Assembly: GCA_965249455.1 (NCBI GenBank)
Contig: OZ252236.1
Coordinates: forward strand, 124,001 to 188,000
Direction: 5' to 3'
Source of the DNA: Jiulongibacter sp024742395
GTDB taxonomy: Bacteria > Bacteroidota > Bacteroidia > Cytophagales > Spirosomataceae
Length of the DNA: 64,000 nucleotides
Below are positions 44,383 through 54,536 of the stretch, piece after piece. Each line of letters starts with the position of its first letter. Positions within the stretch are counted from its first letter, which is position 1. The position numbers were made by a program, and so were the translations under genes. Under the pieces are notes generated by a model. It was not told the origin of the DNA. It searched no databases and saw only the letters and a list, made by a program, of their open reading frames with translations.

Positions 44383-45816
44383 TTACTTTCTTCTTTTCAT
44401 CTTCCAGAAATCATCCGGTGTTCTTCCTTCTTCAAAAAGAGATTTCATTTTGCTTACTACCTCAGGATGCTCACCGGCAATGTTATTTTCTTCGGCAATA
44501 TCTTCATTAAGATTGTACAATTCAACTTCTCCGTCAGGATCCATCCTTACAGCTTTCCATTCGTCTTTTCTTATAGCCTGATTAGTGGTTGGATTCTCAT
44601 GAAACTCCCAATATAAATACTCATGTTTATCCTGACTGTTTTTCTCTCCTAATAATGTGGGAAGAAACGAGATACCATCTGTTTCTGTTTGCAGTTTTTC
44701 TACTCCGGCAATATCCGCCAGAGTTGGCAAAATATCCCAAAAAGCAGAAATGTGATCTGTCACACTTTGAGGCTTAATTTTTGCCGGCCATTTTACCATA
44801 AACGGAACTCTAATTCCTCCTTCATAAAGGTCTCTCTTTTGACCACGAAGCTCTCCGCTACTCTTAAAATAAGAAGGGTTTGCCCCACCTTCTGCATGTG
44901 GCCCATTATCACTACTAAACATAACAATGGTGTTTTCTTCCAGTCCCAATGCCTTTATTTTATCTAATAAAACCCCTACACAGCTATCTAAATGCGTTAC
45001 TTGAGCAGCATAGGCGGCAGCCGGATACATCTGAGTTCTGTATGCTCCCTGATTATTATCTGTAGTGTCTGGTTTGCCCTTCTGAATAAATGGTTTCTCG
45101 TCCACCAGCCCTTTGTAACTTTCAAAAGTAGAACTTTGCGGAAGCAACATCTCTGCATGAGGTGTGGTATAAGCCAGATACAAAAAGAAGGGGGTATCCT
45201 TTTTTTCTTCTACAAACTTCAAAGACTCCTCGGTAAACAGATCATTTGAGAAAAGCTTGTTTGATAAATTCTTATTTTCCGGAATTTCTATCCTTTCTCC
45301 GTTTCTAAATAAAAAACTGGGAAATTGAAAATGGGCATGTCCTTGATTCAGGTATCCATAGCTATAATCAAACCCTTGCTTAATAGGTTCTCCTGTGGTT
45401 CCATTCATACCCATTCCCCACTTTCCAATGATCGCATTGGTGTAGCCTTGCTCTCTGAGTACTTCTGCCACGGTTACCGTTTCATCTGAAAGCTCACGTC
45501 CTGCACCAAAACCCATTGGCCCGGTTTCGTAGTTTCCTCTAATTCTGTTATGACCTGTGTTTATCCCCGTCATAAGCGTGGCTCTGGATGGTGCACAAAC
45601 TGAACTCCCTGCATAATGATCAGTAAAAAGCATACCCGAGGCAGCCAGTTTATCCAGGTTTGGTGTTCTGATAATCTCCTGGCCATAACATCCCAAATCA
45701 CCGTAACCTAAATCATCGGCAAGAATATAAATGATATTGGGTTTTTCTACCTGCTTTTCTGAACAGCTAAACAGAGAAATTAGTAAAATCGAATAGAGTA
45801 AATATCTTAGGTGCAT
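44383..45816 (-). CDS. Family S1 sulfatase, lipoprotein (first gene of the PUL)
   Basis: A 477-residue sulfatase. LISLFSC is the lipobox, LADDLGYGD the metal-binding segment, VCAPSR the signature (Cys74), KWGMG the helix after it, SSDNGPH the second metal site. It shares the KWGM variant and an RIRGN block with the sulfatase at 34167. It is first in the operon, its stop abutting the HTCS start, so a sulfatase and the sensor are made together. Confidence 0.92.
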   Translation of the reverse strand: MHLRYLLYSILLISLFSCSEKQVEKPNIIYILADDLGYGDLGCYGQEIIRTPNLDKLAASGMLFTDHYAGSSVCAPSRATLMTGINTGHNRIRGNYETGPMGFGAGRELSDETVTVAEVLREQGYTNAIIGKWGMGMNGTTGEPIKQGFDYSYGYLNQGHAHFQFPSFLFRNGERIEIPENKNLSNKLFSNDLFTEESLKFVEEKKDTPFFLYLAYTTPHAEMLLPQSSTFESYKGLVDEKPFIQKGKPDTTDNNQGAYRTQMYPAAAYAAQVTHLDSCVGVLLDKIKALGLEENTIVMFSSDNGPHAEGGANPSYFKSSGELRGQKRDLYEGGIRVPFMVKWPAKIKPQSVTDHISAFWDILPTLADIAGVEKLQTETDGISFLPTLLGEKNSQDKHEYLYWEFHENPTTNQAIRKDEWKAVRMDPDGEVELYNLNEDIAEENNIAGEHPEVVSKMKSLFEEGRTPDDFWKMKRRK

Positions 45817-45937
45817 ACCAGTGTTTAATGAATGAATTTGAATCCAGTTTCAAATTAAGATTAAAAGATAAGTCCTTTTGCACGCTGCAACATATCTATA
45901 CCCTTTTGAATCATTCTTATCCGACCGTTTTAACGCC

Positions 45938-45972
45938 AAAAGGGCCAATCCTGCGTTTGGATTGACCCTTTT
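45938..45972 (-). terminator. Terminator of the large secreted-protein gene
   Basis: A 14-position stem, AAAAGGGCCAATCC (45938-45951) with GGATTGACCCTTTT (45959-45972), around seven bases and with one C-A (G-U on the minus strand) position. It lies 22 bases past the stop of the 1834-residue gene; the minus-strand arm ends in TTTT. It may also act on the opposite strand. Confidence 0.75.
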
Positions 45973-45994
45973 ACTTCTTGGCTATAAATGCATT

Positions 45995-48900
45995 CTACCG
46001 CTTTATGATACGCTTATATAATATATGGTTGTCGCTTTTCACTTGTAAAAAGTGAACGCCCGGTACAATTAAGCTCAGGTCAATTTCAATCAGGTCTTCA
46101 TTTTTAATTTCAAAATCCGGTTTTATTATCACTTGCCCTAATTGGTTGAGCACCTCAATACTTCCCTCTTTTAAATGGTGATTGCGAAGCCTCAAACTCA
46201 TTCTGTTATAGAAAGGATTTGGATAGATTGATATCGCTTCATCCAGTACTTCCTGGCTAGCAGCCAAGGTGCTTTCTTCTACAGTAGTTACTTTCAAAGC
46301 CGTAGTTAAAGCAGAGGCATTCCCTGCGGCATCTTTGGCTAAAACCTGTATGGAGTAAGTTGTGAGTTTTGTTAGATCAGTAATCACAAACGAATTTTCT
46401 TTAGTACTACCCACCAAAACACCATCAACATATATCTCATAGCTTTCTACCCCGACATTGTCGCTTGAGGCTGTCCATTCTATGAGTATTCCTGTATCGG
46501 TAACCTCTTTTGCTACGACAGATGATGGAGTAACCGGAGCTTCGGTATCTGCCACGGTTTCTGCCTTAGTGGTCACTTTCAAAGAAGTAGATGCATCAGA
46601 GGTATTGCCTGCGGCATCAACAGCAACAATATAAACCGCATATGCCGTAGCGGGAGTTAAACCTGACAATGAATAGGTAGTCCCGGTCACCGTAGCCGTT
46701 AAAACACCATCTACATAAACTTTGTATTCTTTCACCCCTGTATTATCCGTAGCAGGAGTCCAGGAAATATCAATTCCTGTGGTTCTGATTTCTGTAGCAT
46801 TTAGTCCGTTTGGGCTTGATGGGGCTTCGTTATCTGCGGCCGTCTTAGTGGTTACACTAAGCACCGTAGAAGCACCAGACTTATTACCAGCAGCATCTAC
46901 TGCTACTATTGTCACGGAATAGGTAGAAGAGCCCGCCAGACCGTTTAAAGTAAAGGAAGTCTCTGAAGTTTTACCTACAGATTTACCATCAACAAATACT
47001 TCGTATTCTTCCACTCCAACATTATCTGAAGCGGCATTCCAAGAGATTTCGGCTGTAGTTTCTGTGGTCGTTCCTGCTTGCGGTGCAGTAGGCTCCGTAG
47101 GGGCTTTTACATCGGCTATTCCTGTTAATGAGATAGAGAAATCACCATTATCCCCGTCAAACCCATCCACCATTATATAGTAAGTTTGACCTGCGGTTAG
47201 ACCTGTCACCGGCAAATAGCTATCAAAATACGTAGAGCAGTCTACCGGACCGGCATCATTGGCTGCTTTCAGACTAAACGTACTAAAATCATTTACATCT
47301 GAAGCTGAATACAATGCCAGCTGCGTATCAAAATCTGCTAAATCACAGGTGCTAATATTAACTTTGCCATCTACTGGAGCTACAAACTTAAACCAGACGG
47401 AGTTATCTACCTGCTTATCACACCAGCCTGTGGTACAGTCTTGATTATTGGCGGGTATGGGTCTGATATCCTGTTCATTGTCTCGTACTGTGGCAAAGGA
47501 ATTGGTAAAACCAGATTTCACCTCTCCATCTACCGGGAGTTCAATGGCATTGATTACGTCATCATTAACCGGGCCCGGACTGATCCCATCTCTTATTAGT
47601 ATTCCAAAACTCCCTCTGTTTCGGCCGTAACCATCAACTACGAGATAATACTTTTTCCCTGGCGTCAGACCTTCTAAGGCAAGGTAACTATCACCGCCTG
47701 TAGCACAGCTTGTAGGGCCATCCTCGTTAGCACCTACCAAAACAAAATTCGTATCCACTTTACAATCCTCCACCTCGTAAACAGCAATCTGAGTATCGAA
47801 GTTAGCTAAATCACACAGTGAAATCTCTGCCTCCCCTCCTGCAGGAGCAGTGAATGTAAACCATACTGTACCACCCATATTTTTATCTCCCCATATCTCT
47901 GGGATGATTTTATATTCCGTTTTTGAGGCAGTAGCTGCAAAATTATTGAAGCCTTTTTGAACCTGCCCATCGGTTTTTAAGGCAATAGCATTACAGGCAT
48001 CATCATTTTCCGGAGGATCAGTGACTTTTTGGGTAATGAGATCAATAGAAAACTGACCAAAAGAATTTAAAGAACCATCCACCACTAAATAATAAGTTTC
48101 ACCTGGTTCTAAACCGGTTACATCTAAAATACTACCTCTCTTATTCGTTCCGTTTGGGTAATCATTGTTTGGAGGAATGCGGCATAGATGCCCACCATCA
48201 TCTGCCCCAAGGTATTGATAGGTGCTGTAATCTTTAAGGTCTCCTACTTTATAGAGGGCTAATTGTGCCCCAAAACTTGCTTGATTACAGGTGCTTATTT
48301 GAACGGCTCCTTCATTTGGTGCCACAAATTTAAACCACACAGAATGCTCTATTCTTCTTGCTCGGTTATCGCCCGGCTTATCGGACCACCCGTTGGGCTT
48401 ATTCAGCTCAGAAACCGGTGGTGCTATCACTTGCTCATCATCAGAGGCAGTAGCACCTCCATTGTTAAAAACTCCTTGACCTACCGCATCTAATTCTAAG
48501 GTTATAGCATTTTCAATTAAATCATTGTCAGGTAAACCCAGTTTTACCTGTAGGTCAAAAGTACCCATGGCACCCTTGTAGCCATCGACCAATATGTAAT
48601 AATAAATTCGATTTGCGGTGGTCTGATATGGTATTCCTTTTAGAGTAAGTTTGCTATTGAATCCTCCTTCAAGATCCAAATCATCATTGGCTTTAAGGAG
48701 TTCAAACTTATCGAAGTTTTCGCCCCCACAATACGTCCTGATGCCATATACGGCCAACTGCGTATCAAATGTAGCATTAAGAATTTCGATAGAAACTGCC
48801 TCTTCCTGTGGAGCACTAAACCTGAACCAAACCGAATGCTGAATCTCATCTTCTTTCCAGCCATAAACTGCATTGGTAGCCTGCGGAATAAGCATGCTTT

Positions 48901-51499
48901 CATTTATCTCAGTGGTGGCATTGTAGTTTGAAAGACCTGTAAGGATAGTGCCTTTTCTAACAGAACCGTTTAAATCCAAATTGACCGCTTCACAATTCGG
49001 GTCGTTTTTTGGAGGAAAACTCTCCACTATAATTCCAAAATCACTTTGAGCACCTTTAAATCCATCTATCAATACATACAAGGTATCGCCCAGTGTCAAA
49101 TTTTCCATCTGAACTGCAGCAGATTCGGTAATGGTATTGCCAGTTCTGCATAAGCCTCTGTCATTAGCGGCAAGAATTTTATATGTGCTCATGTCATTGA
49201 CATCACCCACCTCATAAACGGCCATTTGAGAGTCAAAGCCGTCATTTATTGGGTCACACATACGTAGCTCCATTACGGGACTGGAAACGATAAATTTAAA
49301 CCAAACCGAATTGGTAATTTCTGGTGTTGTGGCATTCTCTTTATTCCAACTCACAGGTACTATGGCAGCTTCTTCTTCGGCAGAATTGGCATTGATATTG
49401 GTAAACTTTGCTTCACCATTAAACTTATTAATGTATGAAGTTTGTAAGCTGCCGTCTGACTTGAGCAAAAGTGCTGTAGTTGCAAAATTATTATCCGGTG
49501 CTCTGTTTTTATCTGTAGCACCCCAATAGGCTTCTAGTTTTACGGTGTCTGCCACATATCCGTCATCGCTTCTGGCTAAAACATCGGCACAAATAGGCTC
49601 TACTATCATAAGAATTTCCTCGTAGCCTTTGGCATCGGGATAAACGTTTTTTACAATGAGGTCAATCGTCTTTTCTGCACCATAAGGAAGATCAAACTCA
49701 GGAGTAGGAGAACTGTAGCCAATAAACTCAATTTTAGGGAGCTGATACGCCAGATTAGGATACCTTACACGGTATGTTCTTGCTGTTTGACTTTCAGAAT
49801 TGTTCTTTACTTTAAGAGTAAAAATGACTTCTTTACCTATTTCAATATCTGAGAATTTAGCACTATCTCCGTAAGTAGCACTCTCATATTTAGCCACTTG
49901 AATGGTAGGTTTGTCTATTTGCTTGCCGCCCTCAAACGGGCAACTGGTTTTGCTATTTTCGACTAATCTGAAAGAAGGGGCTCCAAATCCATCGTCTTCA
50001 TATACATCTACATTTAACAGATCAGAATCATCGTCATCATCAATGGAAAATCCTATGGTTAGTGTTTTACTATTCCCTTGGGCATTTTCTGTACTGTTCG
50101 TAGTTTCTACTGTCAGGGTAGTTTTATCTTTTGCCTCTACACTTGCAGAGACAAAACCAATTTCTACGCCTACTTTGGCAGTTATTTCTTTACTTTCAGA
50201 TTTAGAAAATGAAACTTCCTGTTTGTAACTAACAGAGGTAGACTCCTTTCTTATATTCTCCTCTTCTGTACCTTTGGCATTACTAAAGCCGCCTTTTCGT
50301 CTGGCATTGGCCTTAAGTCTATTATTAAGTGCAATCATGTCCTCCCAAAACTTCGCTTCTCCTGTCTGCTGATTCTCATAGAATTGCGGTATGTACGTTT
50401 CTAAAAGTTCATTCTCATAGTAATTAAGATCCTTTACTTTTTCTACCGGCACTATCCCGATAGCCGTACTTAAGTTCACCTGAACTATATCATTGTACCA
50501 CACGGCGTTACACTCAGATTGTAAATAATAATCATACCTCCATTTCTCTACAATAAACCTATCATATTTAGTACTATTGGTTATTCTTCCTTTACTGATG
50601 TAAGTAAAGTTAGTAGCATTTGTTTGTTCATTTTTTTTGGTTCTAGTCGTGGATGTGGATGACTCATAAGATCCCCCACCACTGATACCAAACTTATCGA
50701 AACCGGCCTCCACTTTTTCGCTGGTTTCCTTTGTTCTTGAATTTGAAAGCGAAGCAGAAATCACCTTATCTACGGAGTATTCCTTTTCTGCTTCTATGTA
50801 AGAAAAACTGTTGTCGCCAGGTACTGATCTTAATATGGTTTTAACTTGATGTGGTCCTAAATCGCGTACAAGAAACTCACTAAACTTACCCATTAAGACA
50901 ATGGGCAACATCATGGTTTTGGCCACTTTACCCCCCTTATAAAATCTTAAGATCAAGAGCTTGGCGTAAGCTTGCTTTTTGTTCTTATGCACTTCATTTC
51001 TGGGAAAATTGAAATAATGCCTTTGGTAGACTCTGCAGTTCTGTTCAAAAATATTACAATCATAGGAAATATCCTGGCTTTGAAGTGACAGCGGAGCCGA
51101 CTCATTGGTCTTATAATCTCCATAAGAAAATGTCACATTATCAAAGTGATAACGGTTATCACCATCTACATCATGAAAACCATAATCTACATAAAAAGGA
51201 ATGGGCTCATTGGGTTTTACATTGGTTAAATAAAACTCACCAATGCCTCTATCTGCCCGACTAAATATGGCGTTGTTCACTTCCTCGATGGTAGGCTCTC
51301 CTTCAAAAATCCTGGTGACGCCCTTCTGGGCCAAATCAGGGTTTTTGGTGTGCAAAGAAATGTACAATGGATACCGGGTATTTTCGCCGTTTACCGTCGA
51401 AAATATAGTTTTTACGTTATAGGCCTTTCCCTGAGAGAATGCCTCTCCGACCAGGAGCAGCATCAAAAGGCCGGTTATAGAATGTATAATTTTTTTCAT
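45995..51499 (-). CDS. Giant secreted multidomain protein with PPC, FN3 and type IX sorting domains
   Basis: An 1834-residue exported protein. After the signal peptide (ending FSQ) and a beta-rich region comes the shared module (about 225-530: PGDNSFSY, Ser/Thr-rich alternating stretches, DDDDDSDLLNVDVYED, SCPFEGG). Next are five PPC-like beta-sandwich repeats (about 650-1470), each with a SVWFxF core and YYxxVDG, then three fibronectin type III domains (about 1475-1745, ISWxxAxDNxGVxEY). The last 85 residues are a type IX secretion sorting domain (AISIYPNPF…). Large adhesin or matrix protein is likely; no catalytic motif seen. It follows the small lipoprotein gene by 24 bases. Confidence 0.85.
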   Translation of the reverse strand: MKKIIHSITGLLMLLLVGEAFSQGKAYNVKTIFSTVNGENTRYPLYISLHTKNPDLAQKGVTRIFEGEPTIEEVNNAIFSRADRGIGEFYLTNVKPNEPIPFYVDYGFHDVDGDNRYHFDNVTFSYGDYKTNESAPLSLQSQDISYDCNIFEQNCRVYQRHYFNFPRNEVHKNKKQAYAKLLILRFYKGGKVAKTMMLPIVLMGKFSEFLVRDLGPHQVKTILRSVPGDNSFSYIEAEKEYSVDKVISASLSNSRTKETSEKVEAGFDKFGISGGGSYESSTSTTRTKKNEQTNATNFTYISKGRITNSTKYDRFIVEKWRYDYYLQSECNAVWYNDIVQVNLSTAIGIVPVEKVKDLNYYENELLETYIPQFYENQQTGEAKFWEDMIALNNRLKANARRKGGFSNAKGTEEENIRKESTSVSYKQEVSFSKSESKEITAKVGVEIGFVSASVEAKDKTTLTVETTNSTENAQGNSKTLTIGFSIDDDDDSDLLNVDVYEDDGFGAPSFRLVENSKTSCPFEGGKQIDKPTIQVAKYESATYGDSAKFSDIEIGKEVIFTLKVKNNSESQTARTYRVRYPNLAYQLPKIEFIGYSSPTPEFDLPYGAEKTIDLIVKNVYPDAKGYEEILMIVEPICADVLARSDDGYVADTVKLEAYWGATDKNRAPDNNFATTALLLKSDGSLQTSYINKFNGEAKFTNINANSAEEEAAIVPVSWNKENATTPEITNSVWFKFIVSSPVMELRMCDPINDGFDSQMAVYEVGDVNDMSTYKILAANDRGLCRTGNTITESAAVQMENLTLGDTLYVLIDGFKGAQSDFGIIVESFPPKNDPNCEAVNLDLNGSVRKGTILTGLSNYNATTEINESMLIPQATNAVYGWKEDEIQHSVWFRFSAPQEEAVSIEILNATFDTQLAVYGIRTYCGGENFDKFELLKANDDLDLEGGFNSKLTLKGIPYQTTANRIYYYILVDGYKGAMGTFDLQVKLGLPDNDLIENAITLELDAVGQGVFNNGGATASDDEQVIAPPVSELNKPNGWSDKPGDNRARRIEHSVWFKFVAPNEGAVQISTCNQASFGAQLALYKVGDLKDYSTYQYLGADDGGHLCRIPPNNDYPNGTNKRGSILDVTGLEPGETYYLVVDGSLNSFGQFSIDLITQKVTDPPENDDACNAIALKTDGQVQKGFNNFAATASKTEYKIIPEIWGDKNMGGTVWFTFTAPAGGEAEISLCDLANFDTQIAVYEVEDCKVDTNFVLVGANEDGPTSCATGGDSYLALEGLTPGKKYYLVVDGYGRNRGSFGILIRDGISPGPVNDDVINAIELPVDGEVKSGFTNSFATVRDNEQDIRPIPANNQDCTTGWCDKQVDNSVWFKFVAPVDGKVNISTCDLADFDTQLALYSASDVNDFSTFSLKAANDAGPVDCSTYFDSYLPVTGLTAGQTYYIMVDGFDGDNGDFSISLTGIADVKAPTEPTAPQAGTTTETTAEISWNAASDNVGVEEYEVFVDGKSVGKTSETSFTLNGLAGSSTYSVTIVAVDAAGNKSGASTVLSVTTKTAADNEAPSSPNGLNATEIRTTGIDISWTPATDNTGVKEYKVYVDGVLTATVTGTTYSLSGLTPATAYAVYIVAVDAAGNTSDASTSLKVTTKAETVADTEAPVTPSSVVAKEVTDTGILIEWTASSDNVGVESYEIYVDGVLVGSTKENSFVITDLTKLTTYSIQVLAKDAAGNASALTTALKVTTVEESTLAASQEVLDEAISIYPNPFYNRMSLRLRNHHLKEGSIEVLNQLGQVIIKPDFEIKNEDLIEIDLSLIVPGVHFLQVKSDNHILYKRIIKR

Positions 51500-51523
51500 G
51501 TCAATGTCTTTAATAGGTTAGGC

Positions 51524-52042
51524 TTATTTATTGGTCAATTCGTATTCTGTCTTAGCAGCTCCTGTTTTTCTATTGGAAGAGTTTCTGGTAAGCTTAAGGG
51601 CCGTATCAGTTATGCTGTTTATTTCATAAGCAATAGTGCCTCCGGTGCCCGTAGGCTCTGGTGTTAATCCCAGCAAGGTTAAGGTTTTACTATCTGCTGA
51701 AACAGACCATGTGCCAGTAAATGTCCTGCCATCTACGGCTGTTAGTTTTGCTGAAGTAAGGCTGCTTAAGTTTAATTGAAAATTGACATATCCCATACGG
51801 ATACTGGAACCGTCACCTTTGGTATAAACGGTAGTGGCGTCTTCTTTCACTATCGTGACCGTCCATGTTTTATTCATAAGTTCGGTAACTGTAGGGGTGC
51901 CGGGTGTGGGAGTTGGGGTAGTTCCGCTACCGGCGGGTGCAGGAGTAGTGGGCGTACAGCCATAAAATAAGGCAAGGATAACAAACAAGCCGAGTAAATT
52001 ACGGGCTATTTTTGGCTTTAGGTATTTATTAATCTTCTCCAT
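51524..52042 (-). CDS. Small lipoprotein with Pro/Thr linker and lipocalin-like beta domain
   Basis: A 172-residue lipoprotein: ILALFYGC lipobox, then a low-complexity Pro/Thr/Gly linker (about 30-50), then a beta domain opening with MNKTWTVTIVKEDATTVY, similar to lipocalin-like or DUF4923-like folds of Bacteroidota. It is upstream of the 1834-residue protein with 24 bases between, so the two are cotranscribed and may interact at the surface. Its start overlaps the end of the 63-residue frame at 52029. Confidence 0.75.
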   Translation of the reverse strand: MEKINKYLKPKIARNLLGLFVILALFYGCTPTTPAPAGSGTTPTPTPGTPTVTELMNKTWTVTIVKEDATTVYTKGDGSSIRMGYVNFQLNLSSLTSAKLTAVDGRTFTGTWSVSADSKTLTLLGLTPEPTGTGGTIAYEINSITDTALKLTRNSSNRKTGAAKTEYELTNK

Positions 52043-52220
52043 AAGTTTTATCTTTTAAGGTTTTGAGATGGTAGCTAAAACATTCTTCAGTACACATTAC
52101 TGTGGGGTCTTCTCCAGCAACAGCGTGAGCTGGCATCAAGCTTATCTGGCCAAACGACCAATTGATAAGAGATTTTATGAAAGGATACTTCAGATGGGAT
52201 TTTAACATAGTGATCAGCAT
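52029..52220 (-). CDS. Possible small coupled protein (63 residues)
   Basis: It reads MLITMLKSHLKYPF… and ends with CFSYHLKTLKDKTYGED; no family is recognised. In favour: it starts 51 bases after the TGTC direct repeat at 52271-52288, like the other two operons with that element, and its stop overlaps the next start by 14 bases. Against: short, weak signal, no recognisable domain. It could be a leader peptide. Confidence 0.35.
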   Translation of the reverse strand: MLITMLKSHLKYPFIKSLINWSFGQISLMPAHAVAGEDPTVMCTEECFSYHLKTLKDKTYGED

Positions 52221-52537
52221 TTCTATATTCCGAAGTTATCTATGTCAAAACCAAGCAAAGAATTTTAGAGGGGACAAAAAGTAGACAATTGAAAAATGGC
52301 TTTGAACAGTCAATCAGTGCTGTTTCTTTGAGAATTTGAGGTGAAAATCATTCTACCTGTAAGCTCTATTTTTTGCCCTATCCTACCCATCTTCTCTTTA
52401 ATTTCAGGTATTTAGCGATCTCATATAAATATGACAGGCCTTGACAATGCACAGCTTTAACTAAGATTTACGTCTTTTGCGATTGACTCTTTATTAAGTT
52501 AAATTCACTTTTTATTCATCCAAACCTTGATCTAAGT
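52221..52537. other. Divergent promoter region
   Basis: A 317-base gap between the lipoprotein/giant-protein operon and the DUF1059-like gene. It contains the TGTC direct repeat site A. Nothing else was recognised. Confidence 0.5.
52271..52288 (-). promoter_or_regulatory. TGTC-N7-TGTC direct repeat, site A
   Basis: On the minus strand TTGTCTACTTTTTGTCC: two TGTC units 11 bases apart, one helical turn. Near-identical elements lie at 54798-54815 and 61481-61498, each 50-85 bases upstream of a minus-strand operon. A shared activator site or promoter element is inferred. Confidence 0.55.
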
Positions 52538-52774
52538 ATGAAAACAATGACTTGTAAACAATTAGGTGGAGCCTGTGATCTGGCCTTTCATGCCGAAACC
52601 TTCGAAGAGATGGCCGGCCAAAGCAAATCACATGGTACCGAAATGTTTAAAAAATCTGATCCGGCTCATTTAAAAGCTATGCAGAAAATGCAAGAGCTGA
52701 TGAAATCACCTGAAGAAATGGCCGCTTGGTTTGCGAGTAAAAAGAAAGAATTTGATGCTTTACCAGAAGATTGA
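52538..52774 (+). CDS. DUF1059-like small protein
   Basis: A 78-residue protein. MKTMTCKQLGGACDLAFHAETFEEMAGQS matches the DUF1059 pattern (M-K-T-x-x-C-x-x-L-G-G-x-C-D…F-x-A-x-T-x-E-E), followed by a helical extension with a second charged helix (MKSPEEMAAWFASKKKEFDAL). The two cysteines and His may bind a metal. It is a single gene on the plus strand among minus-strand operons. Function unknown; members are common in stress-related contexts. Confidence 0.8.
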   Translation: MKTMTCKQLGGACDLAFHAETFEEMAGQSKSHGTEMFKKSDPAHLKAMQKMQELMKSPEEMAAWFASKKKEFDALPED

Positions 52775-52856
52775 AACATTTGATTCAGTTTACAAAAAGT
52801 GCTTCAGACTGAGTTTGCATCACAAAGATTCAAGAGCCTATTTATCAGATAGTCTT

Positions 52857-54521
52857 TTAATTGAAGCTTAAAATATAACTCTGCAGTTCACTTTCTTCAA
52901 TATTCATTTTTTTTCGCAAGCGGTACCTGGCTTTCTTTACCCCATCTGATGAAATACCCAGTACATCTGCAATTTCTTTAGAACTCAGATTCATCTTAAG
53001 TAGCGAAATGAGTCTTATTTCACTTTTTGAGAAACTACCATGCTTTTTTGAAAGTGCTGTAATAAACCCCTGATGCAAGCTACTGAACTCTTCACTAAAC
53101 TGCTTCCATTGTTTATCCCCATCTATATCTCTTTTGATCATTCTTGAGATACGGTTAGTGGTTTTATTTACAGAAGAGTCTACGTTATTTTTCAGGTTTG
53201 CTATTTCACCGTCCAGACTTGAAAGAAACTCATTCTTATGAGCCAGCTGCAGCACCTTTGCCGTTAGTTCTTTTCGTTTAGCTTCCAGTTCTATTTCGGC
53301 CTTTTCACGTTTTTCTATTTCAAGAGCTTTCTCTTTCTCAAATAGAAGTTTATCCTTTCTCCTTTTTAGCATGAGAGAATAAATCAATCCGGCCAAAGCA
53401 ATTATACCAAATAATAAAACCCAAATACGCCATTTCTTGAGCTCATTTTCTTTGGTTAATACCTGAATCTCAGCATCCTTTTTTACAGCTTGAAAACGGG
53501 CATCCATTTCAGCCACCATGGTGGTTTTCTCCATAGAGTACAAACTATCTTCTATATCATTAAGGAGCTCCAGATTTTCTAACGACTCCTTATATAAACC
53601 AGCCATTTTCTGGGCATGGTGTAATGAGGAATAAGCATTTACCTGACGGTGTGGATCCTTGACTTCATTGGCTATCTCTACAGCCTTATTTGCAAAGAAT
53701 ATTGCCTTATCGTACTCTTTAAGTTCGGTGTAATTGTAGGATATATTTCTGTAGGCATGTTCCATACTGGTACGCACGCCATTTTTTTTATAGTTGACTA
53801 TTGCCTCATTTAGAAGCTCAATGGCCCTCTCATGTTTTTTATAATAATCGAGATAAATCTGTGAGAGATTAGCCTTTAAAATACCCAGACTGTATCCATC
53901 ATAGTTTTTTTCTTTGGCTAGAGCAATTCCTTTAAGATAAGCCTCTTCTGCCTCTTTAAACTGCTTAAGATCGCGGTGAATGATACCAATATTTGAGTAT
54001 ACACGAAGCAAACCGTCGTAATCCTTAGATTGCAAATAATACTCCAATGCCTTCTTTTCATATTCTAAACCTTTAATTGAGAAGGCTTCTACTTCGTTGT
54101 TATCACCGCTATTCTTTTTATAAGAAAGGCCCAGAGAGTTATACGCAGAAGCCAGTCCCTGAATGTCATTAATACTATCATAAAGGTTTATGGCTTTCTG
54201 ATTAGCTTCAATACTCGCCTCAAATCTTCCGGTATTCTGCAAATGATTGGCTTCAAATAAATATAAGCGTGCCTTAAGTTTGGTGTTTTTAGTTTTTTCT
54301 AACCACCTTTTGGCTTTACCCAAATAAAGAGCTGTAGAATCTACATGGGTTCTATTGTATAGTCGTATAATTTCCAGGGCCGTTTCTCCTTTGGCATCAT
54401 TAGTTTCAGATACGGCCACTACCCTTTTTAGAGAATCCAGTTTCTCTTCGTAATTCTGAGATAACGCTTTACCATAAACGCAAATCAGAATAAATGGCAG
54501 GTATTTGAATTTAGGTGACAT
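52857..54521 (-). CDS. TPR-transmembrane-LuxR-type regulator (paralogue 1)
   Basis: A 554-residue protein: signal peptide, TPR repeats (about 25-330), one transmembrane helix (about 375-395, WVLLFGIIALAGLIYSLML), a long coiled coil and a C-terminal LuxR-like HTH (SEIRLISLLKMNLSSKEIADVLGISSDGVKKARYRLRKK). This places the sensing part outside the cytoplasm and the DNA-binding part inside, a one-component membrane regulator. It is paralogous to the protein at 61636; the two nearly match from the coiled coil onward. With the giant secreted proteins between them they bracket one locus. Confidence 0.88.
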   Translation of the reverse strand: MSPKFKYLPFILICVYGKALSQNYEEKLDSLKRVVAVSETNDAKGETALEIIRLYNRTHVDSTALYLGKAKRWLEKTKNTKLKARLYLFEANHLQNTGRFEASIEANQKAINLYDSINDIQGLASAYNSLGLSYKKNSGDNNEVEAFSIKGLEYEKKALEYYLQSKDYDGLLRVYSNIGIIHRDLKQFKEAEEAYLKGIALAKEKNYDGYSLGILKANLSQIYLDYYKKHERAIELLNEAIVNYKKNGVRTSMEHAYRNISYNYTELKEYDKAIFFANKAVEIANEVKDPHRQVNAYSSLHHAQKMAGLYKESLENLELLNDIEDSLYSMEKTTMVAEMDARFQAVKKDAEIQVLTKENELKKWRIWVLLFGIIALAGLIYSLMLKRRKDKLLFEKEKALEIEKREKAEIELEAKRKELTAKVLQLAHKNEFLSSLDGEIANLKNNVDSSVNKTTNRISRMIKRDIDGDKQWKQFSEEFSSLHQGFITALSKKHGSFSKSEIRLISLLKMNLSSKEIADVLGISSDGVKKARYRLRKKMNIEESELQSYILSFN

Positions 54522-54536
54522 AGTGGTTTCTTAAAC

